A stretch of 35,973 bases of DNA from Tissierella creatinophila DSM 6911 (GTDB taxonomy: Bacteria > Bacillota > Clostridia > Tissierellales > Tissierellaceae). Below are positions 25,633 through 33,450 of this stretch, piece by piece (positions within the stretch are counted from its first letter, which is position 1; each line of letters begins with the position of its first letter). Below the pieces are notes generated by a model. That model was not told where the DNA came from and ran no database searches. It saw only the letters and a program-made list of their open reading frames with translations. The stretch is taken from NCBI RefSeq assembly GCF_001940565.1, contig NZ_LTDM01000016.1:1-35973 (forward strand). The letters run 5' to 3'. A program made the translations under genes and the position numbers.

Positions 25633-26295
25633 TTAATTTTTCACTTTTGTCTTGATTATTTTTAATAAATTTTCTTTTGCATTGATGATATGATTTATCG
25701 TTAGTCTCTCAGCAGCATCTGGATCATGATTTATCACCGCTTCCAAAATCTCCCGATGTTCTTGGATGGCTTTTTCAGTCCTTCCTTTGGAGTTAAAAGA
25801 AATCTTTCTATAACGCTTAATCATATGATGTAAATCTGACAACATATGCTGTAGAGTTCTACTATTGCTATATTCGTACATTTTTTCATGAAACTTAGCA
25901 TCTAGTTGATTGATTTGCTCCAAGGAGTTTTTCATCATATAGAATTCTTGTAACTCCACAATTTCTTTCAATTCTTTTATCTGTTCATCCGTTATATTCT
26001 CTACAGTCCAGCGAGAACCTAATCCTTCAATATTCATGCGTATGGTATAGATATCATTTAAATCCTTTTCATTGATTCCTAGGACTATTGCTCCTTTATT
26101 AGGAGTAATTTGTACTAAGTTTTTTTGCTCTAACATACGAAGTGCTTCTCGAACTGGAGTACGACTTACTCCTATGTCTGAAGATAGTTTAATCTCTGTA
26201 AGATTCTCACCAGGTTTAATCTTTCCGTTAAGAATTTTTTCTTCTAGTTCTTCAAAAACAGACATACTTAATGACTTAGAATCTTTTTTTATCAT
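25633..26295 (-). CDS. GntR-family (FadR/FCD) transcriptional regulator
   Basis: A one-component repressor or activator of about 220 residues. The N-terminal winged helix-turn-helix carries SVFEELEEKILNGKIKPGE, then LSSDIGVSRTPVREALRML, the classic GntR recognition helix (~38-60). The C-terminal helical FCD ligand domain (~80-215) shows the usual DAKFHEKMYEYSNSRTL and the late His positions. FCD domains bind small carboxylates through a metal, so citrate or 2-oxoglutarate is a reasonable guess here. The start is the ATG at 26295, four bases after GGGGGT; the ATG 12 bp upstream has no ribosome site. It sits between the citrate synthase and aconitase genes. A GTATAC-type inverted repeat on the operon promoter (27791-27810) is its likely operator. 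Confidence 0.92.
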   Translation of the reverse strand: MIKKDSKSLSMSVFEELEEKILNGKIKPGENLTEIKLSSDIGVSRTPVREALRMLEQKNLVQITPNKGAIVLGINEKDLNDIYTIRMNIEGLGSRWTVENITDEQIKELKEIVELQEFYMMKNSLEQINQLDAKFHEKMYEYSNSRTLQHMLSDLHHMIKRYRKISFNSKGRTEKAIQEHREILEAVINHDPDAAERLTINHIINAKENLLKIIKTKVKN

Positions 26296-26358
26296 ATTTA
26301 CCCCCATTTTATGTTACTCTTAAATATTATAACATCATTGAAGTTAATTTGATAAAGG

Positions 26359-27735
26359 CTATTTTTTTTCTACTAAATCAGATTTATATTCCTCAATTAA
26401 ATATTCAAGTTCTTCATCACTAATGCTAGTGGTTCGACAACAACTGTATTCTTTATCCACCCATTCTTTTATATATATAACCAATGGGTCATTCTTTTTA
26501 ATAGCCTTTTCAGGTGGTAAGTTATAATATGAATTAATCCAGTAAGCAATCCCAGCTAAGCCAGATGTATTACTCACTGATACTACTACACTACGATTTA
26601 ACAATGTCTTTGTATCAAAAACATTGTATATTTCTTCATCCTTAAGTAGACCATCTGCATGAATGCCGGCACGAGTTAAATTAAAGTTCTTACCTACAAA
26701 CGGTGTCATAAGTGGTATATTGTAACCTATCTCTTTTTCATAGTACTCTGCTATTTCTGTAATAACCGTAGGATCCATACCATCAAAACTACCCCTTAAA
26801 GATGCATATTCAAATACCATAGCCTCTAAAGGTACATTACCAGTACGTTCTCCAATACCCAGTAGAGAGCAGTTCACGGCACAACATCCATAAAGCCAAG
26901 CTGTGGTTGCATTGATTACTGCTTTATAGAAATCATTGTGTCCATGCCATTCTAAAAGTTCTGAGGGAACATCTGAATAATGTTGTAGCCCATAAATTAT
27001 GCCTGAAACACTTCGTGGCATTGCAACTCCTGGTAGAGAAATACCATAGCCCATTGTATCGCAAGCACGAATCTTGATTGGAATATTGGCCTCTTTTGAT
27101 AAAGACATTAATTCATTTACAAATGGAACTACAAATCCATAATAGTCTGCTCGTGTGATATCCTCTAAATGGCAACGTGGAAGAACACCTACTTCTAATG
27201 CATCTTTAACCACTGATAAGTAACCATCCATAGCTTCTTTACGGGTTTTTCCTAATTTCTTAAAAATATGATAATCAGAGCAGCTAACTAGGATACCTGT
27301 TTCTTTTATTCCCATATCCTTAACCAATTTGAAATCTTCTTTTGTAGCTCTTATCCATGAAGTGATTTCGGGAAAATCATAACCAAGTTCCATACATCTT
27401 CTTACTGCTTCACGATCTTTATCACTATAGATAAAGAATTCCGTTTGACGGATGATACCATTTGGTCCACCTAAACGATGCATCATCTTATATAGATCAA
27501 CTATTTGTTCTACTGTATAAGGAACTCTTGATTGTTGTCCATCTCTAAATGTAGTATCAGTGATCCATATATCTTCTGGCATTCCTATAGGTACATGACG
27601 ATGATTAAATGATATTTTAGGCACCTCTGTATAGGAGTAGATTTCTCGATGAAGATTCGGCTCTTCTACATCCTGTAATTTATATCTATAAGGATCCTGT
27701 TCTAGTAGATTACTTTTTTTATCAAGCTTATTCAT
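26359..27735 (-). CDS. Re-citrate synthase (HMGL-like/isopropylmalate synthase family)
   Basis: A 458-residue member of the DRE-TIM metallolyase family. DTTFRDGQQ is at about 60-68, the metal-binding EWHGHND motif is in the middle, and GIGERTGNVPLEAM follows. The closest characterised enzyme I know is the Re-face citrate synthase of Clostridium kluyveri, an oxygen-sensitive enzyme that condenses oxaloacetate and acetyl-CoA and replaces the ordinary GltA. Homologues are often misannotated as homocitrate or isopropylmalate synthase. Aconitase and isocitrate dehydrogenase in the same operon support citrate as product. The start is the ATG at 27735, seven bases after AGGAGG; a longer frame upstream runs through the promoter. 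It is the first gene of the operon and is transcribed from the promoter at 27801-27829. Homocitrate synthase remains possible. Confidence 0.85.
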   Translation of the reverse strand: MNKLDKKSNLLEQDPYRYKLQDVEEPNLHREIYSYTEVPKISFNHRHVPIGMPEDIWITDTTFRDGQQSRVPYTVEQIVDLYKMMHRLGGPNGIIRQTEFFIYSDKDREAVRRCMELGYDFPEITSWIRATKEDFKLVKDMGIKETGILVSCSDYHIFKKLGKTRKEAMDGYLSVVKDALEVGVLPRCHLEDITRADYYGFVVPFVNELMSLSKEANIPIKIRACDTMGYGISLPGVAMPRSVSGIIYGLQHYSDVPSELLEWHGHNDFYKAVINATTAWLYGCCAVNCSLLGIGERTGNVPLEAMVFEYASLRGSFDGMDPTVITEIAEYYEKEIGYNIPLMTPFVGKNFNLTRAGIHADGLLKDEEIYNVFDTKTLLNRSVVVSVSNTSGLAGIAYWINSYYNLPPEKAIKKNDPLVIYIKEWVDKEYSCCRTTSISDEELEYLIEEYKSDLVEKK

Positions 27736-27790
27736 AAAATTCCTCCTAAAGTATAGTTTAATAAGTACATAATAGATAAAATTTATTCTA

Positions 27791-27810
27791 ATTGTATACA
27801 AGTATACAAT
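27791..27810 (-). promoter_or_regulatory. candidate operator for the GntR/FCD regulator
   Basis: A perfect inverted repeat: ATTGTATAC, two bases, GTATACAAT. It contains TTGTATACAA, which fits the GT-N2-AC core of FadR/FCD-type GntR sites, plus a second overlapping GTATAC. It covers the -10 box of the Re-citrate synthase promoter, so binding should block RNA polymerase. The repeat and its placement are seen; the regulator assignment is inferred from the GntR gene in the same operon. Confidence 0.65.
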
Positions 27811-27829
27811 TAAGTTTATAAAATGTCAA
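27801..27829 (-). promoter_or_regulatory. Re-citrate synthase operon promoter
   Basis: On the minus strand: TTGACA (27829-27824), 17-bp spacer, TATACT (27806-27801). Near-consensus sigma-A promoter, about 65 bp before the start codon, with the inverted repeat lying over its -10 box. Confidence 0.88.
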
Positions 27830-27887
27830 TATAAAAATTTAGTTATTGTAAATTTACTTTTTCTTAAATATAACACCGAATGAACTT

Positions 27888-27921
27888 AAAAAAGTAGCAA
27901 TCAAAAGATTGCTACTTTTTT
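27888..27921 (-). terminator. terminator of the short-chain dehydrogenase gene
   Basis: A perfect 15-bp stem (AAAAAAGTAGCAATC and its complement) with a 4-nt loop and T-run, 37 bp after the stop at 27959. It insulates the citrate operon promoter from upstream transcription. Confidence 0.9.
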
Positions 27922-27958
27922 AGAAAATCTATATCTTATATATTGTATTTAAAATAAA

Positions 27959-28720
27959 TTAAGGTCTTAATGATGAACCGCCTTGTAAACTTATAGTTTC
28001 ACCGGTTATATATTTTCCATCTTCAGATGATAAGAATATACATAATCTTCCAATATCATTTTCTCCATCTGCAAATCTTCCCATAGGAATTTGTCCTATA
28101 GTTTTTTCATAAAGTTCTGGATATTCCTCTCTCCAATTTTCTAGAGCCTTTGTCATTACTAGTGGACATATAACGTTTACATTTATATTAAACTCTCCCC
28201 ATTCTGTAGTAGCTACTCTAGAGAGACCCCTTATTCCTTCTTTAGCTGCCGCATAAGAAGATTGACCATCTCTTCCTGATATACCTGCCCCAGATGCAAA
28301 GTTTATAACTGAACCTTCTGTTTTCTTCAAATAAGGAAGTGCTTCTCTCATATAAAAGAATGTAGCATATAATCCAGAATTGATAGCTAAATCGAAATCT
28401 TCTTTACTGTGTTCTTCTAATTTCTTTCCAGATTTAGAAGCTTGAGCATTATTAATGAGTACATCTATCTTTCCAAATTCATTAACTATATTGGAGATAG
28501 CCACCTTTACGTCTTCTTCTTTTCCACCATCTGCAACTTGAACTAGAACTTTTACATTATATTCTTTTTCTAATTCTTCTTTAGCTTTAAGTAAAGTTTT
28601 TTCAGTTCTTCCTGTCAGTACTAGATTTGCTCCTTCTTTTGCAAATGCTGTTGCTATTCCAAATCCAATTCCTGAACCTCCCCCTGTAACTATTACAACC
28701 TTGTCTTCAAATTTTTTCAT
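27959..28720 (-). CDS. short-chain dehydrogenase/reductase
   Basis: A 253-residue classical SDR using NAD(P)H. The cofactor motif TGGGSGIG is at about 12-19. The sequence after strand 2 reads LTGRTEKTL, where the Arg suggests NADPH preference. NNAQ is near 90. The catalytic Ser lies in NFASGAGISG, and the YAAAK active site at about 155-159 follows. The C-terminal TGETISLQGGSSLRP is typical. The substrate is unknown; relatives reduce acyl, sugar or enoyl compounds. The ATG follows a GGGGGG ribosome site. It stands alone between two terminators with its own extended -10 promoter, so context gives no clue to pathway. Confidence 0.92.
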   Translation of the reverse strand: MKKFEDKVVIVTGGGSGIGFGIATAFAKEGANLVLTGRTEKTLLKAKEELEKEYNVKVLVQVADGGKEEDVKVAISNIVNEFGKIDVLINNAQASKSGKKLEEHSKEDFDLAINSGLYATFFYMREALPYLKKTEGSVINFASGAGISGRDGQSSYAAAKEGIRGLSRVATTEWGEFNINVNVICPLVMTKALENWREEYPELYEKTIGQIPMGRFADGENDIGRLCIFLSSEDGKYITGETISLQGGSSLRP

Positions 28721-28760
28721 ATAAATCCCCCCATTTTTATAATATTTAGTATATTCTATA

Positions 28761-28769
28761 ATTATATCA
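28761..28769 (-). promoter_or_regulatory. extended -10 of the SDR gene
   Basis: The minus strand reads TGATATAAT (28769-28761), a TGn-TATAAT extended -10 about 40 bp before the start codon. The -35 region is only T-rich, which extended -10 promoters tolerate. Confidence 0.5.
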
Positions 28770-28822
28770 CTAATATAAAAAATTAAAAAGAATTATTATA
28801 AGAGTAATTTATTTGTTAATAA

Positions 28823-28853
28823 AATATCCCCTATCATATTGATAGGGGATATT
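28823..28853 (-). terminator. thrS terminator
   Basis: A perfect 14-bp stem (AATATCCCCTATCA and its complement) with a 3-nt loop starts 20 bp after the thrS stop and is followed by TTATT on the minus strand. Confidence 0.88.
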
Positions 28854-28872
28854 AACTGAAATTGTACAATAT

Positions 28873-30786
28873 TTACTTTGCTTTGTTTTTTATTTCATCT
28901 ATCATTCGTGCTATAAACTCTTTTACATCTACTTGACCTATATCTCCATCATTTCTATCTCTTACAGAAACTTTATTTTCAGAAACTTCTTTTTCACCTA
29001 CTATTAGCATATAAGGTATCTTTTTCATTTGAGCTTCTCTTATCTTGTATCCTATTTTTTCTGCCCTATCATCTATTTCAACTCTTATGCCTTCTTGTTT
29101 CATCTTATCTCGTACTTCATAAGCATAATCATTGAACTTATCTGAAATAGGTAAAATAGTAGCTTGAACTGGTGCAAGCCATACTGGGAACTTCCCTGCA
29201 TAGTGTTCTATCAATATACCCATAAATCTTTCAATACTCCCAAATATAGTTCTATGAATCATTACAGGTCTTTTCTTTTCGTTGTCTTTATCTATATAGT
29301 TTATATCAAATCTCTCTGGCATTTGAAAGTCAAGTTGAATTGTACCACACTGCCAAGTTCTTCCTATGGCATCTTCAAGTTGAAAATCTATCTTAGGACC
29401 GTAAAAAGCTCCGTCTCCTTCATTTACTATATAGTCTATTTTCTTTTCTTCTAAAGCTTCTCTAAGACCATTTGTAGCTATTTCCCATTGCTCATCAGTA
29501 CCCATTGAGTTTTCTGGTCTAGTAGATAATTCTATATGGTATTTAAATCCAAATACTTCATACATATGGTCTGCTAATTCAATTATATCTATAAGCTCTT
29601 TTTTAATTTGAGAAGGTAGTGTATAAAGGTGAGCATCATCTTGAGTAAAGCTTCTTACTCTCATAAGTCCATGTAAAGCACCTGAAAGTTCGTGTCTATG
29701 AACAAGTCCTAGTTCTCCCCATCTAAGTGGTAAGTCTCTATAACTATGAGGCTCTGATCTATAAACTAGAATAGATCCTGGACAGTTCATTGGCTTTATA
29801 GCAAAATCTTCATCATCTATATGAGTAAAGTACATGTTTTCCTTATAATGATCCCAGTGGCCTGATTCATGCCATAAACCTTCATTTAAAATAATTGGTG
29901 TCTTTATCTCCTCGTATCCCCTTTTTGCATGTTCATTTTTCCAAAAGTTTTCAAGTTCATTTCTTATAACCATTCCCTTAGGATGGAAAAATGGGAAACC
30001 TGGACCTTCTTCTTGCATGCTAAATAGGTTTAATTCCCTACCTAATTTTCTATGATCTCTCTTTTTAGCTTCTTCGAGTCTATTAAGATACTCTTCTAGG
30101 TCTTTATTTTTTTCATAAGTTGTTCCATATATTCTTTGAAGCATTTTGTTTTTTTCATCGCCACGCCAATAAGCTCCAGCTATACTTAAAAGTTTTATAG
30201 CTTTTACTTTTTTAGTATTATAAAGGTGAGGCCCTGCACAAAGGTCTACAAAATCTCCAAGTTCATAAAATGAAATCTCTTCATCTTCAGGAAATTTTTC
30301 TATTAAATCTACTTTGTAAACTTCTCCTTTTTCTTCAAAGTATTTTAGTGCTTCATCTCTACTCATAACTGATCTTTTTAATACATGGTCTTCTTTTGCT
30401 ATTCTTTTCATTTCTTTTTCAATTTTTTCTAAATCATCTGGTGTAAATCTATGCTCTGTATCTATATCGTAATAAAAACCATTCTCTATTGAAGGACCTA
30501 TTGCAAACTTTGCATCTGGAAATAGATTTTGCACGGCATGAGCCATTATATGAGAAGAAGTATGCCAAAATATTTGTTTACCTTCTTTATCTTCAAACTT
30601 TACTACTCTAAAATCAGAGTCCTCTTTTATTTCTTCTTGAAGCCCCTTTGTATTACCATTTACAACTGCTCCCATGGCAACTCTTGCAAGACCTTCTGAT
30701 ATATCTTTTGTAACATCTAATACAGTAACACCTTTTTTATAATCTTTAACTGTACCATCTGGTAGTGTAATTTTTATCATATCCAT
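28873..30786 (-). CDS. thrS: threonyl-tRNA synthetase
   Basis: Charges tRNA-Thr; class II enzyme with editing. 637 residues, the normal length. The TGS domain is at 1-62, the second additional domain with editing residues HTSSHIMAH at about 75-83, then the catalytic core with the zinc-binding MNCPGS, motif 2 RHELSGALHGLMRVRSFTQD and the motif 3 HRTIFGSIERFMGILIEHYAG region, given here in part. The C-terminal anticodon-binding domain begins near 540 (PVWLAPVQATILPI). The first ATG is seven bases after AGGAGG. Expression is controlled by the T-box at 30811-31053. It lies downstream of hisS in the same direction but has its own promoter. Confidence 0.98.
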   Translation of the reverse strand: MDMIKITLPDGTVKDYKKGVTVLDVTKDISEGLARVAMGAVVNGNTKGLQEEIKEDSDFRVVKFEDKEGKQIFWHTSSHIMAHAVQNLFPDAKFAIGPSIENGFYYDIDTEHRFTPDDLEKIEKEMKRIAKEDHVLKRSVMSRDEALKYFEEKGEVYKVDLIEKFPEDEEISFYELGDFVDLCAGPHLYNTKKVKAIKLLSIAGAYWRGDEKNKMLQRIYGTTYEKNKDLEEYLNRLEEAKKRDHRKLGRELNLFSMQEEGPGFPFFHPKGMVIRNELENFWKNEHAKRGYEEIKTPIILNEGLWHESGHWDHYKENMYFTHIDDEDFAIKPMNCPGSILVYRSEPHSYRDLPLRWGELGLVHRHELSGALHGLMRVRSFTQDDAHLYTLPSQIKKELIDIIELADHMYEVFGFKYHIELSTRPENSMGTDEQWEIATNGLREALEEKKIDYIVNEGDGAFYGPKIDFQLEDAIGRTWQCGTIQLDFQMPERFDINYIDKDNEKKRPVMIHRTIFGSIERFMGILIEHYAGKFPVWLAPVQATILPISDKFNDYAYEVRDKMKQEGIRVEIDDRAEKIGYKIREAQMKKIPYMLIVGEKEVSENKVSVRDRNDGDIGQVDVKEFIARMIDEIKNKAK

Positions 30787-30810
30787 TTATTTGCCTCCTA
30801 TTATCTGCTA

Positions 30811-31053
30811 AAAAAAACCCTTCACCCCTACAATTTAATTGTAGGGACGAAAGGTTATATTCTATCGTGGTTCCACCCTAGTTGGTTCTCAAATTTAATA
30901 ACGCCTTAAAAGCGATAATCCTTTAATGTTTTGGATTCAGCTCAGGGGTGGTCTTCAACTATCGTAACTTAAGAAGATTTTCAGCTTAAAGTCTTCTCTC
31001 TCTAAAAGTATGAAATAATTTACTCTTCCCTTCAACGCCTTTAATATTTAACT
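30811..31053 (-). promoter_or_regulatory. T-box leader of thrS (Thr specifier)
   Basis: A tRNA-sensing riboswitch. The T-box sequence AGGGTGGAACCACGA lies at 30879-30865 and is identical in its core to the family consensus. The terminator stem (30818-30855) is followed by seven Ts, and the T-box can pair within the alternative antiterminator. Stem I has the AGAGAGA and GCTGAAAATCTTC loop elements, and its 3' side reads GAAGACCACCCCTGAGC. The specifier codon is most likely ACC (30952-30950), a threonine codon, matching the gene downstream. Uncharged tRNA-Thr should allow read-through. Confidence 0.95.
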
Positions 31054-31059
31054 ATATAT

Positions 31060-31088
31060 ATATTATACTCTTTACAAGTGTTTGTCAA
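31060..31088 (-). promoter_or_regulatory. thrS promoter
   Basis: On the minus strand TTGACA (31088-31083) is followed after 17 bp by TAATAT (31065-31060); the overlapping TATAAT is at 15 bp spacing. It lies in the 26-bp gap after hisS and starts the T-box transcript. Confidence 0.75.
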
Positions 31089-31114
31089 TATTTAATATTT
31101 ATACTCAGTATATA

Positions 31115-32425
31115 TTATTTCAATTTATCTGCTATCTGTGATACAGATAGTTTCTCTTGTTCTCCTGTTTTCATATCTCTAAAAGAATAAACCTTTTCTT
31201 TTGCCTCTTCTTCTCCTATTACTATTGCAAATGGAATATCTAGCTTATCGGCATAATTAAACTTCTTGCCTATCTTACTCTTTTCCACATAAACCTGAGT
31301 ATTTATACCCATCTCTCTTAAAGAATTAGATAGTTTTACTCCCTCATCTAAAAATCCATCCATAGGTATTATAAGTACCTTAGTTAAGCAAAACTCTTTA
31401 GGTTCTATGATTTTAGCCTCTCGGAGCTGATAAAACAGCCTGGTAAGCCCAATTGAAATCCCTACTCCAGGAAGTTTTTGATTTGTATAAAAACTTGCTA
31501 AGTTATCGTATCTTCCTCCAGAACATACACTTCCTATTTCTTTATGATTATCTAAGAATGTTTCATAAACTGTCCCTGTATAGTAGTCAAGACCTCTTGC
31601 AATAGTTAAATCTATTTTAAAGTTATCTTCAGGAACACCAAATAGTTTTATATAATCTACTACTGTCTCTAGTTCCTTTAAGCCCTCATTAAATCTGTCA
31701 TTATCTATATTTAAGACTTTTAATTTATCTATAATTTCGCTATTAGTGCCCTTTATCTCTATAAAACTAATAATTCTTTCTATATTTTCATATTCTACTT
31801 CTAGAAGTTTTAGTTCTTCTTTTGTCTTTTCAGGTCCAATCTTTTCTAATTTATCTATAACTCTAAGTACCATAGTTATATCTTCTATATCTAAAGAGTT
31901 GAAAAAACCACCTAAAAGCTTTCTATTGTTTATCTTTATAGTAAACTCATTGAAACCTAAATCTTTAAATGTAGAATAGATAACAGCTGGAATTTCTGCA
32001 TCATTTATAATGTCCAATTTATTATTTCCTATTATATCAATATCACATTGATAAAACTCTCTAAATCTACCCTTTTGATTTCTCTCTCCTCTATAGACTT
32101 TTCCAATATGGTATCTTTTAAATGGAAATTCCAATTCGGAGTAGTGTTGAGCCACGTATCTTGCAAGTGGCACTGTTAAGTCAAAGCGAAGAGACATATC
32201 AGTAGATCCTTTTTCAAATCTATAAACTTGTTTTTCAGTTTCTCCTGCACTTTTAGCAAGTAATACTTCTGATTTTTCAATTATAGGTGTATCAATAGGT
32301 AAAAATCCAAATTTTTCATAGTTAGTTTTTATTGTATCTTTCATTTGATTAAATAGAATTTGTTCTTTTGGAACGAGTTCCATAAATCCTGGTAAAATTG
32401 ATGGTTTGATAATTTTTTCACTCAT
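31115..32425 (-). CDS. hisS: histidyl-tRNA synthetase
   Basis: Charges tRNA-His; class II. 436 residues. Motif 2 is in GKVYRGERNQKGRFREFYQCDIDIIG, shown in part. The HisRS-specific ARGLDYYTGTVYE is near 275-287, and motif 3 is in GGRYDNLASFY with GVGISIGLTRLFYQL. The C-terminal anticodon-binding domain (~335-436) is present, which with the catalytic residues argues against the HisZ paralogue. The ATG follows GGAGG by about nine bases. It has its own promoter at 32477-32504. No hairpin terminator is seen between it and the thrS leader. The 75-nt leader is too short for a T-box. Confidence 0.95.
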   Translation of the reverse strand: MSEKIIKPSILPGFMELVPKEQILFNQMKDTIKTNYEKFGFLPIDTPIIEKSEVLLAKSAGETEKQVYRFEKGSTDMSLRFDLTVPLARYVAQHYSELEFPFKRYHIGKVYRGERNQKGRFREFYQCDIDIIGNNKLDIINDAEIPAVIYSTFKDLGFNEFTIKINNRKLLGGFFNSLDIEDITMVLRVIDKLEKIGPEKTKEELKLLEVEYENIERIISFIEIKGTNSEIIDKLKVLNIDNDRFNEGLKELETVVDYIKLFGVPEDNFKIDLTIARGLDYYTGTVYETFLDNHKEIGSVCSGGRYDNLASFYTNQKLPGVGISIGLTRLFYQLREAKIIEPKEFCLTKVLIIPMDGFLDEGVKLSNSLREMGINTQVYVEKSKIGKKFNYADKLDIPFAIVIGEEEAKEKVYSFRDMKTGEQEKLSVSQIADKLK

Positions 32426-32476
32426 TTTTTCTTTACCTCCAGTTTTGTCCGATAGCTTGTACTTGTCTTACTATTA

Positions 32477-32504
32477 ATAATAGCATTTTCTTCAAAAAAG
32501 TCAA
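32477..32504 (-). promoter_or_regulatory. hisS promoter
   Basis: On the minus strand: TTGACT (32504-32499), 16-bp spacer ending TGC, TATTAT (32482-32477). The TGn before the -10 strengthens it. The -35 overlaps the tail of the upstream gene's terminator. Confidence 0.7.
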
Positions 32505-32536
32505 AGAAAAAGAGTTTTTAAACTCTTTTTCTTTGA
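32501..32536 (-). terminator. ytxC terminator
   Basis: A perfect 17-bp stem with a 2-base centre (in practice a smaller loop-opened stem), followed on the minus strand by CTTTTTTG, 12 bp after the ytxC stop codon. Confidence 0.85.
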
Positions 32537-32548
32537 TAATTATATTTT

Positions 32549-33382
32549 TTATATTTTACAGTCAATACATCCTTTACAAATTTTCATTTTTTCTCCAAAT
32601 ATCTCTTCTAATATAGAAGTTAAGTCATCTTTGCGTTTAGATTCATCTCCTAGATGCATTACTATATTAGTTGGGCTTAATGCTATTACAGTGCTTAGCA
32701 AGACATCCCCTTCACTTACTTCTCCATAATAAAGTTCTTCTAAAATCATGCTTATATGGTTGTTGTCGATTTCTTTAAAGGACGAATCCATGAGAATATA
32801 GTCTCCATCTTTTAAAACTATATTTATTAAATCTATTTCAGGGGTTTGACTTTCTATAAGAAATTTAAGAGTGTCTATAAACTCATTATATTCCACTTCA
32901 AGTTGAAAATCTCCAAGTACTAATTCAATGGATTTTTCTACTAAATCATGAAAACCTTTAGAACGAAATTTTAAATATCCATCAATTATCAATGTCTTAT
33001 GCTCTATAAAATAATCAAATATTTCCCTTTGTATAATTTGTTTTTCTTTTAAAAAGAGAGTATTAGAAATCAGTACTTCCTTTACATCTTGTATTATTTC
33101 TATCCTTTTTTCTCCATCTATCATACCAAGTTTTCTATCTAAACTTATGGATATAATATCATCAGTATAAAACTTAATTATCATCTCTTGGACAAATTTA
33201 GTTAAAGCATCTAAAAAAAAGTAGTCTTTATCTATTTGTTCTTTATTTAAAGAAAATACATATCTAAATCTATTTTCATATTCTTCATAACTAATTTTTA
33301 CATCCTTTTTTATAGGGATTTCTTCTATAATATGATGTATTTTCTCAGCTGGCACCGTACTTTCAATTTTAATAGGGTCCAA
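32549..33382 (-). CDS. ytxC: sporulation protein YtxC family
   Basis: A helical cytoplasmic protein of about 277 residues matching the YtxC sporulation family in its middle part: TLIIDGYLKFRSKGFHDLVE and the following VEKSIELVLGDFQLEVEYNEF, the most conserved block. Its biochemical role is unknown; the family is tied to sporulation, and in B. subtilis ytxC lies next to thrS, as it does here with hisS between. The start is probably the TTG at 33382, after AAAGGGAGTG. An in-frame ATG at 33400 lies inside that purine tract and has no ribosome site of its own. The C-terminus ends in a cysteine-rich tail, CKGCIDC (CxxCxxC), which could bind metal or a cluster. Confidence 0.82.
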   Translation of the reverse strand: MDPIKIESTVPAEKIHHIIEEIPIKKDVKISYEEYENRFRYVFSLNKEQIDKDYFFLDALTKFVQEMIIKFYTDDIISISLDRKLGMIDGEKRIEIIQDVKEVLISNTLFLKEKQIIQREIFDYFIEHKTLIIDGYLKFRSKGFHDLVEKSIELVLGDFQLEVEYNEFIDTLKFLIESQTPEIDLINIVLKDGDYILMDSSFKEIDNNHISMILEELYYGEVSEGDVLLSTVIALSPTNIVMHLGDESKRKDDLTSILEEIFGEKMKICKGCIDCKI

Positions 33383-33450
33383 AAAATCACTCCCTTTCAT
33401 TTAATAGTATTCACTTAATAAAAATTCAATATACTTTTTATTTTTACTAT

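Noticed and set aside
26359-27735. Homocitrate synthase of a lysine AAA pathway
   Set aside because: Single-chain aconitase and an isocitrate-type dehydrogenase in the operon favour citrate. I kept homocitrate as an alternative, not the call.
31115-32425. HisZ (regulatory paralogue) instead of HisS
   Set aside because: All HisRS catalytic motifs and the C-terminal anticodon domain are present, and there is no hisG or histidine operon nearby.
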